64,000 bases of DNA. It comes from Prorocentrum cordatum. Taxonomy: Eukaryota > Sar > Dinophyceae > Prorocentrales > Prorocentraceae. This document shows positions 41,204-51,434 of the stretch, in pieces (position 1 is the stretch's first letter; each line of letters begins with the position of its first letter). Location of the stretch: assembly GCA_963575745.1 (NCBI GenBank), contig CAUYUJ010020693.1, positions 582,791 through 646,790 on the forward strand, in the 5' to 3' direction. Below the pieces are notes generated by a model that had not been told where the DNA came from, searched no databases, and saw nothing but the letters and a program-made list of their open reading frames with translations. The position numbers were made by a program, and so were the translations under genes.

Positions 41204-41645
41204 GTGTGTATCCCTCCCCCGCTGTTTGTTTATACATTTCTATTCTCCGAATCGTGCTTGCATTTCGGGCTTTTTAAGCATTTTCACAGGAACTGCGCCT
41301 GTCTGTCGGTCCGGCGGCCATGTGGCCGCCGTCGCCGCCCCGTCGCCGCCTCGTCGCCGCCCGCTCTCGGGCCTGTCTGTCGGTCCGGCGGCTGTGCTGC
41401 CCCGTCGCCGCCTCGTCGCCGCCCGACGCCGCCGGGGCCGCCAGCGGCCGCCACGCTGCCCCCTGGCAGCTCCGGCGAGCGCCGCGGGCTCGTCGGGCGC
41501 TGCGCCAGCCGGGCGACGCCGAGCGCGACGACGCCTCCGCCGTGGCGGCGAGCCACTCCTCCTCCTCCTCCTCCTCCTCCTCCTCCTCCCTCCTCCTCCT
41601 CCTCCTCCTTCCTCCTCCCCCTCCTCCTCCTCCTCCTCCTCCTCC
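41130..41645. repeat. CT/TA microsatellites, GCC-rich tandem and CTC tract
   Basis: 41140-41195 is (CT)n then (TA)n. 41298-41420 holds two units of about 80 bp starting TGTCTGTCGGTCCGGCGG. 41557-41645 is CTC-rich. Confidence 0.8.
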
Positions 41646-41835
41646 CAGGCGGGGCGCCTCCGCCGCCGGAGCGCGAGGCGGCTCCGCGGGGGGCCGCCTT
41701 CGCCACCAGCGCCGTGCCTTCCGGCGGCCGCCGCGCGACACGCCTAGGGGGGCTCCGCCCCGAGCAGCGCCGACGCGGCCCCGCGCGGGGCCTTCGCGGA
41801 GCTCCCCTCCGCCTTTTCTTCAGGAGGGGAAAAAA

Positions 41836-41972
41836 CACACAGACACAATGATTTGTCGATTTCAAGGAAAATGTGGGAAAATATGGGAAGTGGGGGGGAA
41901 GACAAAAACCCAGAAAATATATGAAAATATGGAGATTTGTTTTTGATTTGTGTGTGTATTTCTTTGTGTGTC
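41836..41972 (+). repeat. Dispersed repeat, family F11, copy 2
   Basis: ACACACAGACACA on the left and TGTGTGTATTTCTTTGTGTG on the right, with an internal GGGAAGTGGGGGGGAAGAC as in copy 1. AT-rich interior, possibly MITE-like. Confidence 0.6.
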
Positions 41973-42837
41973 CTGGGGCCCCCTTCATTTCTGCGAGGGC
42001 GCGGCCGGCGAGCTCGCCCGCCGTGCCCCTGCCTCGAGCGCGGGGCACGCCCGCGGGGAAGCGCAACGCGCCGCGGTCAGGGCAGCGCTGCGCAGGGGAG
42101 GCGTGGGCGCAGCGGGCGCGCGAGGCTTTCGCGCGTCGCCCGCCCGCCCGGCGACTGCAGTGACTGCCGTGTGGAATCGTTGATTTCTGCTTTCCCCTCG
42201 GTTCGTTCCGTCGTCGTTTCGGTTCGCGATCGGTCGTTTCGTTTCGGATCGGCCGCTCCTTCGTCCGGTCGCTTGGTTCGGTCGTCCCTCCTCTTGCTTG
42301 CCGCCGCTTAGTGTCACGTTACCGTTTCCAGCTGCAGCTTCCCAGCGCGCCGCTTCTGTGCGGCTCTGCTTCTTGTGACTTTGCGTGGTGTTTCACCGAA
42401 CTTTTGATATACACGCTTATTTGGGATCCCTTCGTTGTTTCTCCCCACCTCTTTGTGGCTGGTGCATACTTCTGGCGGGGGTCAGTGTTTAAAGCAGCCG
42501 ATGCGCGTGACGGCCAGTTTTTGGCAACCACGCTGCCCACGCCTTCCTCATGGCTCTCTTCCCTCCTCTCGAATTGTGCTTAGCCGTCAGCGGTTGCAAC
42601 CAAGGTTTTTCACTACATCTTGGGCTTCGCCAGCATGTGGAGCCAAAACTGTGTCAAACCTTCTGCGGAGCGCTGCAGCCGCGCGGCCGCCGCGCCCACC
42701 GCCAGTCCCGAAGCCCCCTGGACAGCCAGCGTGGCCCCACGGGCCGCCGTTAGCGCCGCATGGCGGTCCATCGCCGCCGGCAGCGGAGGCTTGCGGCGAG
42801 CCGTGTGGAGGCGGCCCAGTGGCAGCGAGCTCGAGGC
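41973..42837. other. No gene recognised
   Basis: GC-rich to 42180, then GGTCG/TTTCGGTTCG-like words to 42300, then unique sequence. No domain in any frame. Confidence 0.4.
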
Positions 42838-42975
42838 GACAGATTGCACCACGTAGGTTGCACCACTTACCACGTAAATTGCACATGGTAGAATGCACTA
42901 CGTAGATTGCATCACATTGATTTCGCCACGCATATTGCATCACTTATAATGTCCCGATAGATTGCGCAACGTACA
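42838..42975 (+). repeat. ATTGCACCAC(A/G)TA minisatellite, family F8
   Basis: About seven diverged units of about 20 bp (GATTGCACCACGTAG and variants). Short runs of the same word are found at 47930-47965 and 48450-48512. Confidence 0.75.
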
Positions 42976-43079
42976 TTCTCTTTGCCTAGAAGAGTATTAG
43001 GGCCGACCCCCCCCGGACTTATCGGCCCCCATTGGGATGAGCAGTTCACATATGGTCCTGCCCCACCGCCCGTCCTACG

Positions 43080-43600
43080 TATGAACTCATGTCGTCCCAG
43101 CTAAACCAGAACCCCTTACCTCATCCCCTGCACCAGATATTGTGTGCGCGCTCTCGTTGTTGAGAATCCCTTGCAACATATAGGACGAGGTGCACACGCG
43201 CGCGTCGTCACGCGCGCATGCCAACTGAGTCAGCAGCTCTGAATTACGCAAGGATTTCACAATCGAATGTCCCGAAAACATTAAGCACCACATGGTTTCG
43301 CAACACGGATGTTCAAAACAACGTGCGGCCGCGCCCCTGCATACTCTACAGGAACACATAGTTTGTTACCATGCTACCAAACGGGCCCCTCGCGCGCGCA
43401 TATCGAAATCTTTCGAACGCCCTTGCGCGCGTGCTGTCGCAACAAAACCTGTACAACAGCTGGGGCGAAGTGCACGCGCGCGGCGTCATGCCGAAGTCCT
43501 TCGACAGTTTAGGTTTCGTAAGGATGTCAGAAACGACTGCCCCGAAACCATGTGAAACCGCACCATTTTGCAACATCGCTGGCGGGGTACACAACACGAA
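43080..43600 (+). repeat. Diverged duplication, spacing about 285 bp
   Basis: The series GAGGTGCACACGCGCG, GCGTC, AAGGAT(T/G)TCA, GTCCCGAAAACAT and ATGG-TTT-GCAACA near 43185-43310 recurs as GAAGTGCACGCGCG through TTTTGCAACATCG at 43466-43575. Confidence 0.5.
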
Positions 43601-43777
43601 ATATTGTGATAGGTCTGAGTACGAGAGATTGGGAGCGGGCGAATCCGAGCGCGAGTGAGCCTGATTCTGATTGGTTTTGCGTGAGAGTGAGTCCAAGTGC
43701 ATTAATATCGACGCGCATGTCGGCACGCCCATCACGAGGATCGTACCAGCTTTTTTGCCCCTCTTTTTTCTCCTTCT

Positions 43778-45925
43778 GGGGCCATGAGGCGCTGTCCTGG
43801 GCGGGAGAGACGCATGCGAGTTCCACCATTGGGACCTTCGGTGAAGCTTCCTATGGGGCAACGAAGCGCTGTATTGGGCGGGGGAGCCGCATGTGAGTTC
43901 CACCAGTGAGGCCTTGGTTGGGGAGACCCATGCGAGTGCCACCATTGGGACCTGCGGTGGAGCTCCCTATGGGGCCACGAAGCGTTGTACTGGGTTGGGG
44001 AGCCACATGCGAGATCCACCATTGGGACCTTTATGTGGACTCCCTATGGGGCCACGCAGCGCTGTACTAGGTGGGGGAGCCGCATGCGAGTTCCACCACT
44101 GGGACCTTCGGCGGAGCTCCCTATGGGGCCACGAAGCACTGTACTGGGTTGGGGGGCCACATGCGAGATCCACCATTGGAACCTTCGGTGTAGCTCCCTA
44201 TGGGGCCACGAAGCGCTGTACTGGGTGGGGGAGCCGCTTGCGAGTTCCACCATTGGGACCTTCGGTGAAGCTCCCTGCGGGGCCACGAAGCGCTGTGCTG
44301 GATGGGGGATCCGCATGCGAGTTCCACCACTGGGACCTTCGGCGGAGCTCGCTGTGGGGCCACGAAGCGCTGTACTGGGTGGGGGAGCCACATGCGAGTT
44401 CCACCACTGGGACCTTCGGTGGAGCTCCCTGTGGGGTCACGAATCGCTGCACTGCGTGGGGGAGCCGCATGCGAGATCCACCATTGGGACCTTCGGTGAA
44501 GCTCCCTATGGGGCCACGAAGCGCTGTGCTGGCTTGGGGGTCCGAATGCGAGTTCCACCACTGGGACCTTCGGCGGAGCTCGCTGTGGGGCCAAGGAACG
44601 CTGTATTGGGCGGGGGAGCCGCATGCGACTTCCACCACTGGGACCTTCGGTGGAGCTCCCTATGGGGCCACGAAGCGCTGTACTGGGTGGGGGAGCCGCA
44701 TGCGAGTTCCACCACTGGGACCTTGTGTGGAGTTCCCTATGGGGCCACGAAGCGCTGTGCTGGCTTGGGGGAGCCGCATGCGAGATCCACAACTGGGACC
44801 TTCGGTGGAGCTCGCCGTAGGGGAGCCGCATGCGAGATCCACCACTGGGACCTTCGGTGGAGCCCCCTGCGGGGCCAGGAAGCGCTGCGTCTTCACCGCT
44901 GGGACCTTCGGTGGAGCTTCCTATGGGGCAACGAAGCGCTGTACTGGGCGGGGGAGCCGCATGTGAGTTCCACCAGTGAGGCCTTGGTTGGGGAGACCCA
45001 TGCGAGTGCCTCCATTGGGACCTGCCGTGGAGCTCCCTATGGGGCCACGAAGCGTTGTGCTGGCTTGGGGGTCCGCATGCGAGTTCCACCACTGGGACCT
45101 TCTGTGGAGTTCCCTATGGAGCCACGAAGCACTGTACTGGGTAGGGGAGCCACATGCCAGATCCACCGCTGGGACCTTCGGTGAAGCTCCCTGCGGGGCC
45201 ACGAAGCGCTGCACTGGGTGGGGGAGCCGCATGCGAGATCCACCATCGGGACCTTCGGTGAAGCTGCCCATGGCATGGGGCCACGAAGCGCTGTGTTGGC
45301 TTGGGGTCCGCATGCGACTTCTACCACTGGGACCTTCGGCGGAGCTCGCCGTTTGGCCAAGAAACGCCGTATTTGGCGGGGGAGCCGCATGCGACGTCCA
45401 CTACTGGGACCTTCGGTGGAGCTCCCTATGGGGCCACGAAGCGCTGTGCTGGGTGGAGGAGCCGCATGCGACTTCCACCACTGGGACCTTGTGTGGAGTT
45501 CCCTATGGGGCCACGAAGCGCTGTGCTGGCTTGGGGGTCCGCATGCGAGTTCCACCACTGGGACCTTCGACGGAGCTCGCCGTTTGACCAAGAAACGCTG
45601 CACTGGGTGGGGGAACCGCATGCGACTTCTACCACTGGGACCTTCGGTGAAGCTCCCTATGGGGCCACGAAGCGCTGTGCTGGGTGGGGGAGCCGCATGC
45701 GAGTTCCACCACTGGGACCTTGTGTGGAGTTCCCTATGGGGCCACGAAGCGCTGTGCTGGCTTGGGGGAGCCGCATGCGAGATCCACCACTGGGACCTTC
45801 GGTGGAGCTCGCCGTAGGGGAGCCGCATGCGAGATCCACCACTGGGACCTTCGGTGGAGCCCCCTGCGGGGCCAGGAAGCGCTGCGTCTTCACCGCTGGG
45901 ACCTTCGGTGGAGCTTCCTATGGCG
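43778..45925 (+). repeat. 77-bp satellite array, about 28 units, with higher-order structure
   Basis: The marker GGGACCTTCGGTGGAGCTCC or a variant recurs every 77 bp (for example 44024, 44101, 44178, 44255, 44332). Each unit also has TATGGGGCCACGAAGCGCTG and GGGGGAGCCGCATGCGAG. Rare variants repeat at about 1-kb spacing: the GCCTTGGTTGGGG unit at 43911 and 44981, and the GCTGCGTCTTCACCGC unit at 44884 and 45881. That indicates a higher-order repeat of about 13-14 units. The unit has few stops in any frame, so long overlapping frames on both strands are artefacts. Confidence 0.93.
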
Positions 45926-46660
45926 CGGAGGGCAGACGCAACGAGGGGGAGGAGGGAGGAGGGGGGGAGGAGAGGAGAGGAGGAACGCGGGGCGCTGTCT
46001 CTTCGAAACGAGTGCCCAACACCACAGGATGGTTGGGACAAAGCTTGCGCGCGCGCGTTTGGGAGTTATCCGGACATCTATAGGTTTGCCAACATTGTCG
46101 TCCAAGTCTTGAAGGTTCGCGTATCCCCACCAGCCCATCCATAAACGATCAGCAGGGGAGTTGGTAGGTCAAGGACGACCGGAAGCATGCAGTTGGGCTG
46201 TCGTCTTCAGTTAAAAAAACAAGGATCACACATATTTTCCCGCATTGAAGTTTAAGATGGACTTTTGTGCAAGATACGACGTGGTGTTTCCCGCGGTGAA
46301 CGTCAGTAGCGCAGGTGGCCGTATACACCCTGGGCTATGGCACACGAGCCTCAAACGAGTATCATGTACATTACATTTCGAGCCCAAGCGACGACGGAGG
46401 TAACGTGGAGGGGGCCGGGCCCCCATAGAATAGAAAATCCGATTCTACGACGGACTCAAATGTGCGACAGTTGGCCCAGAAGGGGGGGGTCAACATTCTT
46501 GCCTCCTCCTGGAATTTTGACCCTCCCTCTCCCGGGCCACGGGCAATCTCTTTTTTCGGCCTGTCCCCAAAGATTCCTGGGCCTCCTCGCTCAGGCGGGA
46601 CTTCCCTGGAGAGGGGGGGACGGAGGAAGGAAGGAAAGGAAGATGACAAGAAGGATGAGA
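45926..46660. other. No gene recognised
   Basis: GGA-rich patch at 45938-45985, then unique sequence with G- and C-runs. Nothing recognised. Confidence 0.4.
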
Positions 46661-47283
46661 AGTCGAACTTTGGGCAAATGTTTTTGCGAGAGGTTCTTGG
46701 GGAACTCTTGGGGCCATCTCACGGGCTCTCTTGGGCTCCCTGTGGGGCTCTCTTGAAAGGTCTCTTGGGGCTCTTTTAAGGTTCTCTTTGGGTTCTTTTG
46801 GGGAGTCTTGGGGCCCTCTTGGGGCTCTTTTGGGGGGTCTGGGAGACTTCTTGGGGACGTCATGGATCCCTTCGCCCAAAAAGAGGGGGTAGTAAATTTA
46901 GGCCCCCTCGGAGGCCCAAAAGGGCCCTCTTGGGCCGCTCTTCGGGCGCTCTTGGGCGCTCTTGGGGCCGTCTTGGGGCCCTCTTAGGCCTCTCTTGGGC
47001 TATGTTGGGCCATCTTGGGACCACCTTGACGCCTCAAGAGCCCATCGGAAGCGAAACAGCGAAAAGGCAAAACACACTGATGTTCCATAGGTTTTGAATC
47101 CATGTTGGCCTCTTGGGGGGGTCCTTGGAGGGCTCGGAGGGCACTTGAAACCGTCTTGGGGCCGTCTTGAGGCCTCGTGTATGCGTGTTGGAGGCTATCT
47201 TGAACCGTCTTGAGGTACCTTGGGCGATCTTGGAGGCCATCTTGGGCTAGCTAAAGCCATCTTGAAGCTATCTTGGGCCATCT
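46661..47283 (+). repeat. CTCTTGGGGC/GCCATCTTGGGC minisatellite, family F9
   Basis: Dense 15-20-bp words of the CTCTTGGGG, GTCTTGGGGCC and CATCTTGGG type, interrupted by unique sequence at 47030-47110. Related words lie at 59460-60125 in the same orientation and at 63540-63930 in reverse. Confidence 0.7.
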
Positions 47284-47402
47284 TGGACGCTCTAACCCCT
47301 CGCCGGGAAGCCCGTCCAGACCCAGGGAGGGGGGGGGGTAAACCTCCCGAGCAGGGACAGGAAGGAGGTTAGAAAAGGAAGCGCTCTAGACCACCTGCGC
47401 CC
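47284..47402 (+). repeat. Dispersed repeat, family F12, copy 1
   Basis: GGACGCTCTAACCCCTCG, GCCCGTCCAGACCCAG, GGGTAAACC and CTCTAGACCACCT correspond in order to 61067-61180. Confidence 0.6.
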
Positions 47403-47404
47403 AG

Positions 47405-47929
47405 AGGGCCAGTGGGATTGTGCCACGCGGGCCTCTCGCGCCGCATGCCGAACCCATCCAGGCGCCCTTGTGCGCGTGCTGGGGGGGGGGCGGCGCGATC
47501 CGTGTCAAACCATACCACGCGGGCCACTCGCGCGCGTCGGCCGCAGGGGCATGCCAAACTTCCCCCAACACCGTCTTCGCGGACGCGAGGACATCGTCAC
47601 CGTTATCGGCGGGCGTGATCAGCATCGGCGCAAGTCATTGGCCTTGCCGCCGCCGTTGTCATCATCGTCGCCAGCATCGCTACCATCATCATTTTTTATA
47701 CCATCGTAGTGTGCCCGCCCAAGTCGGTGACTCGCATTGAAGTGCCCGCTGGGAAGTGCCCAGCGGTCAGCGCCATCGCGGCCGCGTCGGCCGCACCAAG
47801 CCAGCCAGCCGCTGCGCTCGCGAGCATGCGCAGGATAGCGCGGCCGCATGGGCTTATGCAAACCCAGTTGCGGGTGGGTGGGTGGGACAAATGCGCGAAC
47901 AGTGGGGTTGACAACTTCAACTTCTGCAG
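47405..47929. other. Short duplication, otherwise no gene
   Basis: CCACGCGGGCC(T/A)CTCGCGC, followed by GCATGCC, occurs at about 47424 and 47515, spacing about 92 bp. The frames beyond show no domain. Confidence 0.4.
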
Positions 47930-48009
47930 GGTGACTTGCACCACATACATTGCACCACATATATATGTATGTATGTATGTATGTATGTTTGCTTGTATGT
48001 ATGTATGTG

Positions 48010-48056
<47 letters not shown>

Positions 48057-48067
48057 ATGTATGTATG

Positions 48068-48101
<34 letters not shown>

Positions 48102-48120
48102 TACCTATCACGTTTGGTTT
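47930..48120. repeat. (ATGT)n(CTGT)n(ATGT)n microsatellite next to F8 words
   Basis: TTGCACCACATA words at 47937-47962, then ATGT repeats, CTGT repeats at 48010-48055 and ATGT repeats again to 48097. Confidence 0.95.
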
Positions 48121-48199
48121 GGCACAGCCCATATCGCACATCTTTTTCCCCAATCGTTGCTTGCACTGAAAGGGTCCTAGCGGACATTGAAAGATGTGG

Positions 48200-48520
48200 T
48201 GAAAGTTTCCCGCCGATTTTGGTAGCCGGCTGGGTTCCCGGGTTTCCGGTTCGGGGTGCCCGGGTTGTTGGTTATTGGTTCCCGGTCGATTTCGGTGGGT
48301 TCCCTGTTTCTGGGTTCCCGGTCGATCTTTTTATTTATATGTTTATCGATCCCGCGATTCATTATCGATCTCATGATCGATCTCATTGTTCATATCATGC
48401 AATCGATCTGCCCCAGAAATACTGCACAGCGTAGATTTGAGCTCATCGGGAGCACCACATGTATCGCACAGCGTTGTTTGCATCTGCGGTGGTACCACAT
48501 AGATTGCACCACTTCCTCCT
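48200..48520. repeat. GGTTCCCGGTCGATTTC and CGATCTCATGATCGAT minisatellites, F8 words
   Basis: 48225-48335 repeats GGTTCCCGG/TTTC(C/G)GG words. 48345-48412 has CGATCTCATGATCGATCTC. 48450-48512 has GCACCACAT words of family F8. 48508-48540 is (CTC)n. Confidence 0.65.
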
Positions 48521-48745
48521 CCTCCTCCTCCTCCTCCTCCGGTTCCATCTCTTCCTTCTCCCTGCTCCCCATCGTCGTCCCCCGCACATCTCCCGATGAG
48601 ACCAACGGAAAATAATAGGTGAATCTGTGGAGGGAGGAGGGAATGTGGGGGGAGGTTGGGGAGGCGGCTCGACGAGAAGGAGGAGGACGAGGTGTTGAAG
48701 GACGAGGTGGTGCGAAGGTAGGCTCTCCGTCGTGCTCTGTGGCAG

Positions 48746-48820
48746 GTCTGGTGCGTCGACGGCCTGGCGGTGGGCGACGAGATCACCATCACCGCAGAGG
48801 ACGGCACGACCGAGAAGAAG
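48746..48820 (+). other. Possible exon, GLAVGDEITITAEDGTTEKK module
   Basis: It follows CTCTGTGGCAG. 25 codons read VWCVD, then GLAVGDEITITAEDGTTEKK, then GTCTTC. The composition is balanced and strikingly similar to 31361-31474 (VW, five residues, then GD-x-I-x-I, acidic, DGT-x-E-x-K). CTC-rich sequence follows. Confidence 0.4.
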
Positions 48821-50500
48821 GTCTTCTTCACCTCCCGTCCCCTCCCCATTCCGCTCTTGTTCCTCCCCGCACCTCCGCACGCCTCCCCTCCTCCGCACGC
48901 CTCGCCTTCTCCTACATACGTAATTATCCCTCCTCATCCTCCGCCTCCTCCTCCGCACGCCTGTCCGTCTCCGCCCGCAGCGCCCGCGACGACTGGCTTG
49001 AGGCGGGCCTAGTCGACCAGAGCTCCTCATTCGTTGTGTCTCCTTATCTTACCGGGCCTCCGTCCTTATCCCTCTCTTGCATGCCCTCTCTCCTCTTTCC
49101 TCTCCTTCCCTCATGCGCCTGTCGTTCCTTCCCTGGTTCCTCCTCCGTCTCGTCACCGTTGTCCCCCCCCATATCCATGATCATACCATCCTCACCATGA
49201 TGTTGCAGCCTTCTCTGGTCTTACCCCCCCCCTCCGTACCCATCTCAGTGGTCCTCCCCGCGTCATGTGTCTCCAGTTGCCCTCTCCTCGGCCTCGTTCG
49301 TGTCGGCCTCATCATCGTCGTCATGAGATTCGGCCGCCCCGTTTTTCCCTCCTCGGTGTCCTCCTGCTTCCTCCCTGTCGTTGCTGTGGTGCGCCCTCCT
49401 CCGCGCCCCCCCACGCCCGCCTCCACGCGACGTGCCCTTCACGTCCTCATCCTTTTCTTTTGTTACGTCCTCTTCCTCCTCATCCCTCTTCCGTCTGCCC
49501 TCTTCCCCCCCTTTTCCTCTCCCTCCTCCTCCTCCTCCTCCCACTCCTCCTTCACTCCTCCTCGTCTTCCTCCCCCTCTTTCCTCCTCCTCCTCCTCTTC
49601 CCCCTCCTCCTCCTCCCCATCCTCCCCCCCTCCCCCGTCTCCTCCTCCATCCTTTCCGCGAGCAGGTTCGTAAGGGCGTTGTTCCAGGTCGCAACGGCCC
49701 CTCGAGGGTCACTCGGGACCGCGAGGGCGGCATAATCAGGCGGCACGCCAGCTTCCGTGGTGGCCCGCGGTTGCCAGCGCACTCCAACGAATTCTACCCT
49801 TCCGCGTTGCCGACCGCCCTGGCGTGATTTGGGCCAGGGTGGATCTGAAATTCCTGCCATATCCTTGCGTCATCTTGCTCGCTCCTTCCTCCTTCTCGTC
49901 GTCGTTGTCGTTCCTCCTCTCCCTTCCTCTCCTTCCTGTTCTCTCCTCCTCCCCGCTCTGCTTGTCCCCCTTGTCGCCGTCGTCGTGGTCCTCGTCCTCC
50001 TCGTCTCCGCCGCCGCTGCCGTTGTTTTCGTGGTACCGCTCCTTTTTTCCCCCTCGTCCTCCTTCTTATCCTCCTCCTTTTCCTTCCTTGCTTTTCCTGC
50101 TTTCCCTAGCGCCAGGTTCGTGGCGTGCGATGTACAGAATCCAGAATCCTGCCTCCTCACCCCTCTTCCCTCACCCTTGCGTCCTCTTCCCCCTATCTCT
50201 CCCCATTGGTCCTCCTCTTCCGCTTCACCCTCTCTCGTCCCTCTTCTCCCCCCCGCCCCCCTTCCGCACTCCTTTCTCATCCAGCGTCATCTCTCCATCT
50301 CTCCTCCTTGTCCTTTTTTCCCACCTTCTCTTGCTCCTCCTTATGCGCGCTCTTCCTGTTAAAGTTCCTCCTCCTTCTTATTCCTCGTCCTCCTCTCTGT
50401 TCACCCTCTACCGTCCGTCCCCATCCTCTTCATCCTCCACAGTCTTTCCTCCGCATCCTTCCTCCTCTCCGTTCTTCTCATCCTTCCTCCTCATCCCACG
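48821..50500. repeat. Long CTC/CCT-rich pyrimidine region
   Basis: About 1.7 kb of C/T-rich plus-strand sequence (48825-49000, 49060-49660 and 49880-50500). A more balanced segment at 49670-49830 has no recognised domain. Plus frames are Pro/Ser/Leu-rich; minus frames are Arg/Gly/Glu-rich. If the exon-like segments at 48746 and 50501 are real, this could be intronic. Confidence 0.6.
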
Positions 50501-50573
50501 GAGGTCGTCGCGACCATCGACACCAGCGACGTGAACAGCCCAAAGCTCTCGTTCGAGACAGGCCAGGCTGCCG
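50501..50573 (+). other. Possible exon, EVVATIDTSDVNSPKLSFETG
   Basis: It follows a pyrimidine run (CTTCCTCCTCATCCCACG). 24 codons of balanced composition read EVVATIDTSDVNSPKLSFETG, then QAA. The start parallels ETVASID at 34466. Confidence 0.3.
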
Positions 50574-51066
50574 GTCGGACCGGTCGACGAAGATGCAATA
50601 TGTAGCGCGCATGTATGTTGGTGGCACACAACGGCTACACCGCGGCTGGATCAGAGTTCGCGACCGAACAGCCGCTACTCCACAGCCGTACGACCTCGAA
50701 TCTCTTCGATTGAACTTCCCCGCGGACGAACTTCCTGCACTGCCCAATGCTGCGGTTCCTTTTGCGGCTTCTTCAAGCGGCGGTGGGCAGGCGGGGGCAG
50801 AGGGCAGATGGCAGAGGCAATCGCGGGGGGCGGCACAGGCTGAGGCTGGGTGAGGTGGGCAGGGGCAGTCTCCTTCTCCTCCGCATCCGCCCCCACTTCC
50901 GCATCGTCGTCTGCCTCGTGTTCCTTCCTCCTCGCGGGCGCGGGGCAGGACACAGAGTAAGGTAATCGCGTGTGTGTGCACGTCCTAAGCGATGTTGAAG
51001 GCCTGGACCCCGCGCGCGGTTCGGCGTCTCCTTCATTTTCTCCGCCTCGTCCTTGCGCGCGAGGCC
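50574..51066. other. No gene recognised
   Basis: Unique sequence with a G-rich patch at 50770-50880. No domain found. Confidence 0.4.
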
Positions 51067-51088
51067 GCGATGGCCAAAAAGTGTGTGT

Positions 51089-51153
<65 letters not shown>

Positions 51154-51345
51154 GTGTGTGTGTTGATCGCGTGTGTGTGTGTGTGTGTGTGTTTGTGTGT
51201 GTGCGTTTGTGTGTGCGTTTGTGTGTGATGGAAAGAGTGTGTGTGTGTGTATGTGTGCGTGCACGTGCGTTTGTGTGTGCGTGCGCGAGTGAGCGCGTGA
51301 GCGTGTGAGCGTGCGCGTTCCTGTACTGACTGTATCGCGTGTGCG
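51067..51345. repeat. (GT)n microsatellite with GCGC patches
   Basis: Long GT/GC alternation, pure GT at about 51105-51145, degenerating outward. Such sequence favours Z-DNA. Confidence 0.95.
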
Positions 51346-51356
51346 TGTGTGCTGCG

Positions 51357-51393
51357 TCCGTAGCATCTTTTGCTCAATCATTTTCGGCTCAAG
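51357..51393 (+). other. Relict dinoflagellate spliced leader plus truncated second leader
   Basis: 51357-51378 begins TCCGTAGC and ends GCTCAAT, matching the 22-nt dinoflagellate SL at 17 of 22 positions without gaps. 51379-51393 is CATTTTCGGCTCAAG, the 3' part of the SL with one inserted C. This full-leader-then-partial-leader order is what two rounds of trans-splicing and retroposition leave, because the AG inside the first leader serves as the acceptor in the second round. An ATG follows 41 bp later. Confidence 0.8.
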
Positions 51394-51434
51394 TTGCCTG
51401 CTCGCCCAGCCTCTGGTTCGAGCTGGCTACGGTC

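Noticed and set aside
43778-45925. CRISPR-like regular repeats
   Set aside because: The whole 77-bp unit is repeated with no unique spacers, and there are no cas genes. The genome looks eukaryotic.
43893-46083. Long ORFs of up to 399 codons with GPSVELPMGPRSA/HHWDLRWSS repeats
   Set aside because: They are readings of the 77-bp satellite in different frames and both strands. A real repeat protein would favour one frame.
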